Position numbers and translations under genes: made by a program. Below, piece by piece: positions 20,501-27,944 of a DNA stretch of 64,000 bases. The notes below the pieces were generated by a model. The model was not told the DNA's origin. It ran no database searches and saw only the letters and a list, made by a program, of their open reading frames with translations. Positions within the stretch are counted from its first letter, which is position 1. Each line of letters starts with the position of its first letter. The DNA is from an uncultured Flavobacteriaceae bacterium (GTDB lineage Bacteria; Bacteroidota; Bacteroidia; Flavobacteriales; Flavobacteriaceae): contig CASIAE010000009.1 in assembly GCA_949372605.1 (NCBI GenBank), positions 1 through 64,000 on the forward strand, written 5' to 3'.

Positions 20501-20755
20501 AGTAATAGCACGCTTTCCACTATTTAATTTTGAAAACGCTGCTGATTCTATGTCAAGTCTTAAACCTGCTTTTCTACTGTTTTCATCTGGTCCATGACAA
20601 CTATAGCAACGGTCTGATAAAATTGGTTTGACATGGTAATTGAAATCAATGACTTCAGGAAGTTCTTCCTGAGCAGTAATAACCTCTGGAGGAACTTGAA
20701 TAGTGCATGAAGCAAAAATTAATAAGAAAAAAAATAAAGCAATAAATAATTTCAT
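17537..20755 (-). CDS. PSCyt1-DUF1549-LamG-DUF1553 multidomain protein
   Basis: [60 protein letters not shown]; LamG-like [56 protein letters not shown]. Confidence 0.9.
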   Translation of the reverse strand: [1072 protein letters not shown]

Positions 20756-20796
20756 TCCACACTTAAATTAAGTTACCACTAAGTTAGTTTTTTTAA

Positions 20797-22017
20797 CTAA
20801 AAATCAACTTTTGTAAGTGAAGACTTAATTTTTAAATAGGACATAAGAGATAGATCACCAATAATTGCGTTATCTGGACGTGGAGTATCACTGTTGAAAA
20901 CCTCTAGAGCTTTGCGGTCTAAAATTTTAATAAAACTTTCGTCGAAAGGTACTTTTCCTGGAATATTTTTAACGCTTAAATCGAGATGTTTTTCAAAAAA
21001 AAGATAGGCCGCTTTTCTCTTAGAATAGCCATAATCATGTTTTTCTAAAGCAAGGTGAACATTTTCCACATTTTCTGCTTTGCCATAAGCCTCATAAACT
21101 TTTTGTATATAAGGAAATTCAACTTTATCTACGTTTCTTGTCCAGTCATCTCCATCAGAAATTAGTAATAATGGTCTGGGAGCAGTCAATGCAGCTATTT
21201 CTACATTATTGGTTTGATGAAATTCACTTTTATGAATCGGCATTCCACTCTCACAAACACATCCTCCAAAGAAGTGAGTAGATACTTGAACAACAGGAAT
21301 TGCGACCTTTATGCGTGGGTCTATGGCTGTTAAAATAAAAGTTTGAGTGCCACCACCCGAAGCACCTGTCATCCCAACTTGCTCCTCGTCGACCTCTGGA
21401 AGAGCGGTTAAGTAATCTAAAACTCTTTTACTGTTCCATGTTTGAAGTAACAGTGCAATGGGCATTTTATGATTAATTTGATTGCTTTCCCCATAGCCGA
21501 CCATGTCGTAAGCAAAAACCACAGCACCCATTCTTGCCATAAAGGCACTTCTAATTTGGACATAATCCGTAAAGCGTTTGTTTGCAAGATGACCGTGAGG
21601 AGTCAATATGGCTGGGGATTTCCCTTCAGATTTCAAGGGACGGTATAGGTTTCCGGTGATATAAAAACCAGGAAAACTTTCAATGGCAATGTTTTCTACA
21701 CTATAGCCATCCATTATTTTTTTAGGAGAAATAATTGGATTAAAATTCCCTGAAATTTGAGGCATTTTATCCCATTGAATACCCTTTAAAATCGTTTTCT
21801 TAATGATGTCTGACCTTTCTTCCCATGAGAATTGATCGTTCCATTGGTTTGAAAACGTATCTAACATTTTTTTTCCTTCAGCCTCAGTCCAATGTTTACC
21901 TGTGCACAGATCTGGGTTTTCCATGGAGATAAGTCCTTCTTCGGTTTGTACTTTCACTTGCTGCGAAAAGCCATGGAAACTAAAAATTAACAGAGAGATT
22001 AAAACTTTTGTATTCAT
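20797..22017 (-). CDS. Secreted alpha/beta hydrolase (acetyl-xylan-esterase/dienelactone-hydrolase-like)
   Basis: Signal peptide; GNLYRPLKSEGKSPAILTPHGH; VGMTGASGGGTQTFILTAIDPR; EKHDYGYSKRKAAYLFFEKHL. Confidence 0.8.
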   Translation of the reverse strand: MNTKVLISLLIFSFHGFSQQVKVQTEEGLISMENPDLCTGKHWTEAEGKKMLDTFSNQWNDQFSWEERSDIIKKTILKGIQWDKMPQISGNFNPIISPKKIMDGYSVENIAIESFPGFYITGNLYRPLKSEGKSPAILTPHGHLANKRFTDYVQIRSAFMARMGAVVFAYDMVGYGESNQINHKMPIALLLQTWNSKRVLDYLTALPEVDEEQVGMTGASGGGTQTFILTAIDPRIKVAIPVVQVSTHFFGGCVCESGMPIHKSEFHQTNNVEIAALTAPRPLLLISDGDDWTRNVDKVEFPYIQKVYEAYGKAENVENVHLALEKHDYGYSKRKAAYLFFEKHLDLSVKNIPGKVPFDESFIKILDRKALEVFNSDTPRPDNAIIGDLSLMSYLKIKSSLTKVDF

Positions 22018-22124
22018 GATCTGACGATTTTGTTAAAAATTAAAAATAAATAAAAAATCAAAGACTTTTATCTTTCCTATCCTTCTTTTTCTTTCAATCC
22101 AATCTTGTTGGAGAAGAATTGGTT

Positions 22125-22365
22125 CCTACCCTGCCAGAAAACGTTAGTGTTTTTCTCAGAACGAATTAATAATTTAAGTCAGGTTTTACCAGAATATATT
22201 GATGATAATTGAATGTCAGGGGCTGTTGCTTTAGTAGCAAGAAAGAATAAAATTGTATTTTTTGATGCGGTAGGTAAAAGTGATATTGAAAAAAATAAGG
22301 ATATGTAAAAGGATGCTATTTTCAGAATTGTATTTCAATCCAAAGCAATCATTAGTGTTGGTATA
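22125..22365 (+). pseudogene. Decayed class C beta-lactamase-like serine hydrolase fragment
   Basis: FSERINNLSQVLPEYIDDN*MSGAVALVARKNKIVFFDAVGKSDIEKNKDM*KDAIFRIVFQSKAIISVGIM, with in-frame stops; similar to the ORF at 61273-61647. Confidence 0.75.
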
Positions 22366-22542
22366 ATGAGATTGAGTAAGAAGGATTTAATGAAATTCTA
22401 TGGAGTAGATAGAATCACTATCGAGGACTGGAGAAGAAACAGAGGATTAAACATGATAGAAGTATCCTCTCATTCAAAATACATCACTGAGAAGGAGTTA
22501 TTAAAGTGGGAGAGTAGTTTAAAAGAATGTTCTTCAGTTTAG
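22366..22542 (+). CDS. Small HTH-like protein (58 aa), possibly a remnant
   Basis: MRLSKKDLMKFYGVDRITIEDWRRNRGLNMIEVSSHSKYITEKELLKWESSLKECSSV; below the cutoff of the supplied ORF track. Confidence 0.35.
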   Translation: MRLSKKDLMKFYGVDRITIEDWRRNRGLNMIEVSSHSKYITEKELLKWESSLKECSSV

Positions 22543-22642
22543 AGGTTTAATAATCAAAGTGTATCAGAATGAAGAGGTGTGAATGGATAATACATTCTCT
22601 AATGAATCTCTAACTTAATTACCATATCAGTATTTCAAAGAC

Positions 22643-22691
22643 GAGGTTTCTTGTAACTGAGAAAGAACTTTTTTTTAAAATAGGTATCGGA
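22643..22691. repeat. 49-bp direct repeat copy 1
   Basis: gaggtttcttgtaactgagaaagaacttttttttaaaataggtatcgga; 45/49 identical to copy 2. Confidence 0.85.
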
Positions 22692-22979
22692 CCTCCGAAT
22701 CAACACCACGGAACCAATATTTATATAAACAATAATGGATATTTTGAGATATATGACACTGAAAACAAGATTCCTTATGTTAGTTGGACTCAACTGGAAG
22801 GTTACGAGAATTCCCATAATAATCCGAATAATACTGATGTTCCTACTTTAAACAATGCCTATCCAGTAAATATCAACAATGATGGGATAACTGACTTTAT
22901 ATCTGTTAAGTTAGAAATTGGTAGTGATCAATTTATAAAACTTCGAACACTAGTTTTTTATACAATTTTATCAAAATAG
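22689..22979 (+). pseudogene. VCBS/FG-GAP-like C-terminal remnant
   Basis: Open frame without a convincing start: GPPNQHHGTNIYINNNGYFEIYDTENKIPYVSWTQLEGY...AYPVNINNDGITDFISVKLE...*. Confidence 0.4.
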
Positions 22980-23258
22980 AATTGAGATATCAAAAACTGT
23001 TTAAGTAGGTTGTGATAACAATAATTTTCAGAAAATTAATCAAATATTCCTTAAGGTAAAGTAGGATTAAAATCTTTTCAAATCACAATCATCTTCTCTT
23101 CCAATAATTCAATTTGATAATCTGAAATGTTTATAGAATCAGAGTAATTTAAAACTTTAAACTTATACCTTGTTTTTTTATTACTTTCACCTGTAATATT
23201 ATAAATACATTTCACTTATTAATAAGTGACGAAAATGTAATGTATCTTGTGATTCGTT

Positions 23259-23307
23259 GAGGTTTCTTGTAACTGAGAAAACACTTTTTTCTAAAATGGG
23301 TATCGGA
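23259..23307. repeat. 49-bp direct repeat copy 2
   Basis: gaggtttcttgtaactgagaaaacacttttttctaaaatgggtatcgga. Confidence 0.85.
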
Positions 23308-23573
23308 ATGATTTTTATATCGGAGTGAATTTTTCTCCTTATGGAAAATGATAGGGTAAACTTAGGAGTTTAATCTTTGAATCTCTTCTTGTATCATTTC
23401 AATGATTTCTTTTTGATTCATCTTTTTTGAAAAATAGAGTTTCTCCTCAAACTTGTTTTTTGGTTCAAAAAACCAAAAATCATCACCCAGTGTGAGTAAG
23501 AACAACTTTAATTATTAAAACACTGAAAAACAAATAGTTACGCAAGTGGTTCGAGTACTAAATTTTACTAAAT

Positions 23574-23610
23574 AAAAAACCCTAACTAAATGAATTTCAA
23601 TTAGTTAGGG
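23574..23610 (-). terminator. Intrinsic terminator of the tRNA-Phe transcript
   Basis: CCCTAACTAA ... TTAGTTAGGG perfect 10-bp stem, A-tract on + strand (T-tract for minus-strand transcription). Confidence 0.75.
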
Positions 23611-23611
23611 A

Positions 23612-23687
23612 TGGTGGTACCTCCAGGAATCGAACCAGGGACACAAGGATTTTCAGTCCTTTGCTCTACCAACTGAGCTAAGGTACC
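23612..23687 (-). tRNA. tRNA-Phe (GAA), CCA encoded
   Basis: Reverse complement GGTACCTTAGCTCAGTTGGTAGAGCAAAGGACTGAAAATCCTTGTGTCCCTGGTTCGATTCCTGGAGGTACCACCA; acceptor GGTACCT/AGGTACC, anticodon loop CTGAAAA. Confidence 0.95.
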
Positions 23688-23785
23688 TCCGTTTAAGGAT
23701 TGCAAATATAAAATCCTTTTTATTCCCTTACAACAGAATTACTCTAAAAATGTTTGTGTAATTTTATTGCTTAAACTTTATTTGG

Positions 23786-24517
23786 ATGTATTTGGTCTTA
23801 GATTTTGGAAATACACTGACAAAATTTTTCCTATTTGAAGGAAAAGAAGTCATTGATAGCGAAAGCCTTTCGCCTAAAAATGCTTTTGATAAGATACATG
23901 AAATCATCACCTTTAACGAGGGAATAAAAGGGCTGATTTATTCGGATGTAGCAGGAGAAATGAATGAAAAATTAGTGGATTTAGCAAAAGGAATTCCTGT
24001 TATTGCCATAAATTCCTCCATTAAATTACCTTTTGCAAATGAATATAAGAGTAAATCAACCTTGGGAGCGGATAGAATTGCTCTGGTCTCTGCTGCCGCG
24101 ATTACCTATCCTAAAAAAAATATTTTGGTGATTGATTTGGGAAGTTGCATCACCTATGATTTTATTTCATATAAAAACACTTACAAAGGGGGTGCAATTT
24201 CGCCTGGTTTTGAAATGAGATATAAGGCATTGAATAAATTTACAGGAAAGTTACCCTTACTATCATCTAAAATCACTAAAAACCCAGAAGGAAATTCCAC
24301 GATTGACTCGATTCATTCTGGTGTTTATTTTGGAGTTCTAGATGAAATAAAAGGGCGAATTGAATATTATCAAGAAGAATTTGGCGCTTTAACGGTAATT
24401 TTAACAGGAGGAGACGCGAATAAGTTGCCTAAAACATTAAAAAATACCATATTTGCCCATTCAAATTTTTTAGCAGCAGGAATGCTCCATCTCTTAAAAT
24501 TGAATATAGATTCATGA
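23786..24517 (+). CDS. coaX: Type III pantothenate kinase
   Basis: LVLDFGNTLTKFFLF; STLGADRIALVSAAAITYP; LVIDLGSCITYDFI; GGAISPGFEMRYKALNKFTGKLP. Confidence 0.92.
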   Translation: MYLVLDFGNTLTKFFLFEGKEVIDSESLSPKNAFDKIHEIITFNEGIKGLIYSDVAGEMNEKLVDLAKGIPVIAINSSIKLPFANEYKSKSTLGADRIALVSAAAITYPKKNILVIDLGSCITYDFISYKNTYKGGAISPGFEMRYKALNKFTGKLPLLSSKITKNPEGNSTIDSIHSGVYFGVLDEIKGRIEYYQEEFGALTVILTGGDANKLPKTLKNTIFAHSNFLAAGMLHLLKLNIDS

Positions 24518-25776
24518 TTCGAAATATAGTTTTTCTGTTAATGCTGCTTGAAAGCACAGTGGTTTTTTCACAATCAGGAACAGCTTCTCCCTACTCATTT
24601 AGTGGTTTAGGAGACATAAATTTTAGAGGAACTCAAGTCAATCGATTTATGGGCGATCTTGATGTTTACAACGATTCAATCCATGTAAACCTAAACAATC
24701 CCGGGGCTTATGGAGATTTGAAGCTCACAACTTATTCGCTTGGATTGAATTATAGAAGTACTAAAATGACTTCTTCAACGGATTCTAACCAGATAGCGAC
24801 CTCTTCTTTAGATTACATTTCAGTCGCCATACCGACCAATAAATTTGGATTTGGATTCGGGATCATACCCTATTCCTCAGTAGGCTATCAGCTTAGTAAT
24901 ATCGACAATAGTGTTTCTCCCACCCTTTTAAACCGGTATCAAGGTGAAGGAGGAGTCAATAAAGTTTTTATGTCTTTTGGTTTCCGATCCTTTAATTATT
25001 TTACATTTGGCGCGACCTTAAATTACGATTTTGGAGAACTTAAATATAAAACACTAAAGTTTGTAGATGGAGTAGAATTGGGAACAATTCTAGAAAACAA
25101 ATCAAATATTTCAGGATTTGACATTAAATTATCTGCTAACGTTGATTTCTCTTTTAATGAAAAGCTTACTATGCGAGGTATGATTTCTTATGCCCCTGAC
25201 GCAAAGTTGACCTCAAATAACACTCGAATTTTTTATACCCAATCGACCAACTCACAAGAGGGTAATTATAGTGACATAGAAGAAATTGATCTTGATTCAA
25301 GAGGATTAGCCAAGACTAAAGTTAATCTTGCAAGCTCTTTATCTATCGGAACAGGAATTGGCCAAGAGAGAAAGTGGTTTTTAGGAACTCAATATACACT
25401 TATAAAGACCTCTGGCTTTAAAAACAACTTTATCGAAATTCCAAATATTTCTTATTCGGACGCATCAAAAATCTCTGTGGGAGCTTTCTACATTCCTAGC
25501 TATGCTTCTTTAACTTCTTATTTTAAAAGAATAGTCTACAGAATAGGGTTTCGTTACGAAAATACAGGTATTTCGGTAAATAATTTTGGTTTAAAAGAAA
25601 CTGGTGTTACTTTTGGATTAGGCTTGCCTTTAGCGAACTATTCAAATGTAAACATTGGAATGGAATACGGCAGCAGAGGAACCACAACTGCAGACCTAAT
25701 TAAAGAAAAATATTGGTCAATAAGAGTAGGTTTTTCTCTTAATGACAGATGGTTTGTTAAAAGAAAGTATAATTAA
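24514..25776 (+). CDS. Outer-membrane beta-barrel protein (hypothetical)
   Basis: Signal peptide; SPYSFSGLGDINFRGT; repeated beta-strand pattern. Confidence 0.7.
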   Translation: MIRNIVFLLMLLESTVVFSQSGTASPYSFSGLGDINFRGTQVNRFMGDLDVYNDSIHVNLNNPGAYGDLKLTTYSLGLNYRSTKMTSSTDSNQIATSSLDYISVAIPTNKFGFGFGIIPYSSVGYQLSNIDNSVSPTLLNRYQGEGGVNKVFMSFGFRSFNYFTFGATLNYDFGELKYKTLKFVDGVELGTILENKSNISGFDIKLSANVDFSFNEKLTMRGMISYAPDAKLTSNNTRIFYTQSTNSQEGNYSDIEEIDLDSRGLAKTKVNLASSLSIGTGIGQERKWFLGTQYTLIKTSGFKNNFIEIPNISYSDASKISVGAFYIPSYASLTSYFKRIVYRIGFRYENTGISVNNFGLKETGVTFGLGLPLANYSNVNIGMEYGSRGTTTADLIKEKYWSIRVGFSLNDRWFVKRKYN

Positions 25777-25786
25777 AGATTTAAAT

Positions 25787-27175
25787 ATGAGGTTTTTAAA
25801 AAGTTATTTGGGAATATTTGCAACTTTAATATTAGCTCCCTTAAACGCCCAATCAAACGAAGAGTGTTTACAGAATCTTTCGATTTTTGCAGAGTTTGCG
25901 AAAGTCAAGAATTATGATGAGGCTTATGAGCCATGGAGGAAAGTAAGAGAAGAATGTCCCTCCCTTAATGTGGCCATCTACTCTTATGGCGAAAGAATTC
26001 TGAAGGACCGTTACAACAAACAGTCAGCCGATCAAAAGCAAGCTGTTGTTGCGGATCTAATGAGCCTCTATGACGAATGGCTTTTAAATTTTCCAACAAA
26101 AAGGAATGTTAAGGTCGAAGGCGACATTATTAGCAGTAAGGCCCAATCAATGATTGACTTCAAAATGCCTGATAAAATGGAAACCTACAAGACTTTCGAT
26201 TTGGCATTTACCACCGATCCAAAAAGTTTTACCAATCCAAAGGGATTGTACGATTATTTCAAAACATTTTATGACTTATACAAAGAAGATACATATGGAG
26301 TTACCATGGAGCAACTTTTCACTAAATATGAAGAGGTTTCAGAGAAATTTGAATTAGAGTCAACTAACCTTGCAAGAAAATTAGATATAATACTTAAAAA
26401 AGAGGAAGAAGGAAATCCTATTACGAGTCGAGAAATAAGAAATAAAAGAGGATATGGGATTAATAGTAATGCAATTGCAACATACTTAAAGAACTTGGAC
26501 GCTATTATTTCAAAAGAAGCGACATGTGTCAACCTTGTTCCACTTTATCAAAGAAACTTTGAAGAGAATAAAACAGATGTTTTGTGGCTCAAACGTGCTG
26601 CCTCTAGGATGGACAGTAAGGAGTGTTCTGATGATCCGCTTTTTGTAACGCTTGTTGAAGCATTACACAATCTTGATCCTTCTGCAGATTCCGCATATTA
26701 TTTAGGGCTTCTAAACGATAAGAAAGGTAACAACAAAGATGCTTTAAAATATTATGAAGAGTCAATTACGTTAGAAGACGACTCTTACAAGAAAGCCAAA
26801 ATATTATATAAAATAGCGATTAAATTTAAAAATGCAGGAAGAAAATCTTCAGCGCGAAGCTATGCGATAAAGGCATTAAAGTTCCAACCTTCAATGGGTC
26901 GTGCCTACTTGATGATTTCAAATCTTTATGCCAGTAGTGCAAACGACTGTGGAGATAGTCAATTTAATAAAAGAGCGGTCTATTGGTTGGCTGCAAATAC
27001 GGCAAGAAAAGCAGGAGAAGTAGATGCTTCAATCAAAAAAGATGCACGTAAAACGGCCGAAGCCTTTGTTGGGAGAGCTCCTTCAAAAACCGATATATTT
27101 ACGGAAGGAAATCAGGGGGCTACCATAAAGTTTAGTTGCTGGATTAACAGCAGTGTCAAAGTACCAAACCTATAA
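25787..27175 (+). CDS. TPR-containing periplasmic protein
   Basis: Likely start ATG 25787 (MRFLKSYLGIFATLILAPLNAQ); TPR-like AYYLGLLNDKKGNNKDALKYYEESITL. Confidence 0.75.
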   Translation: MRFLKSYLGIFATLILAPLNAQSNEECLQNLSIFAEFAKVKNYDEAYEPWRKVREECPSLNVAIYSYGERILKDRYNKQSADQKQAVVADLMSLYDEWLLNFPTKRNVKVEGDIISSKAQSMIDFKMPDKMETYKTFDLAFTTDPKSFTNPKGLYDYFKTFYDLYKEDTYGVTMEQLFTKYEEVSEKFELESTNLARKLDIILKKEEEGNPITSREIRNKRGYGINSNAIATYLKNLDAIISKEATCVNLVPLYQRNFEENKTDVLWLKRAASRMDSKECSDDPLFVTLVEALHNLDPSADSAYYLGLLNDKKGNNKDALKYYEESITLEDDSYKKAKILYKIAIKFKNAGRKSSARSYAIKALKFQPSMGRAYLMISNLYASSANDCGDSQFNKRAVYWLAANTARKAGEVDASIKKDARKTAEAFVGRAPSKTDIFTEGNQGATIKFSCWINSSVKVPNL

Positions 27176-27763
27176 ATGAAATTTTCATTTCGAAAAAGCT
27201 ATAAAATTAGGGTTGTTGCAATCGTAGCAACCCTAATTTTTTCGTGTGAAAACAATACCCAAGCGCTCAAAGAAATCAATCGATTTAATGACGATCCCAT
27301 TGGAATTGCCTTCGATGTCAGGATGGTGTATTCTGACTCTGCCGAAGTTAAGGCCATACTTACCGCTCCCATTCATCTTGACTTTAGTCACCTCAGTTTT
27401 AAATATTCAGAGTTTCCAGAGGGCTTAAAAGTGGTTTTTTTAGACAAAGACAATCAAGAGAATCAAGTGGTAGCAGATTATGGGATTTTATACAATCAAA
27501 CTAAAATTGTAAACCTTCAAGGAAATGTGGAATTACTTTCCCATGACGGCTCTAAATTAGTGACCGATCAGATGTATTGGGATTCAGAAAAAGAATGGCT
27601 TTTCACCCAAGAGCCCTTTACTTTTGAAAACCAAGATTATAATCTTGCGGCAACTAGATTGGATACCAATAAAGAATTCACTAAATTTCAGACTGGAAAG
27701 TTGTATGGAACAATTGCCGTTAAAGAAGAAAAAGACTCATTAGAAGTAAATGAAAAGTTATAA
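27176..27763 (+). CDS. lptC: LPS export ABC transporter periplasmic protein LptC (lipoprotein)
   Basis: VATLIFSCENNTQ lipobox; VRMVYSDSAEVKAILTAP; FLDKDNQENQVVADYGILYNQTKIVNLQGNVEL. Confidence 0.85.
   Translation: MKFSFRKSYKIRVVAIVATLIFSCENNTQALKEINRFNDDPIGIAFDVRMVYSDSAEVKAILTAPIHLDFSHLSFKYSEFPEGLKVVFLDKDNQENQVVADYGILYNQTKIVNLQGNVELLSHDGSKLVTDQMYWDSEKEWLFTQEPFTFENQDYNLAATRLDTNKEFTKFQTGKLYGTIAVKEEKDSLEVNEKL
27203..27242 (+). terminator. Terminator-like hairpin inside the 5' end of lptC
   Basis: aaaattagggttgttgc-aatc-gtagcaaccctaatttt: 17-bp stem with 2 G.T pairs, 4-nt loop, then a run of six T. Confidence 0.5.
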
Positions 27764-27944
27764 AATTTCCGAAATATTATATTGGATAATTGCTGTTTTG
27801 GCGACCTATGAAGCCTATTCAATCTGGAGTACAAACAGAGATAAAGCCTATATATTTATCGGGTTTACAGTGCTGTCAGCTTTCATGGCGTTATTTAGGA
27901 GACATTACCGTAATAAATTTAAGAACAGGGAGAAACCGTCTTAA
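27750..27944 (+). CDS. Small membrane protein (hypothetical)
   Basis: Two hydrophobic helices; overlaps lptC end and abuts the downstream ORF. Confidence 0.6.
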   Translation: MKSYKISEILYWIIAVLATYEAYSIWSTNRDKAYIFIGFTVLSAFMALFRRHYRNKFKNREKPS

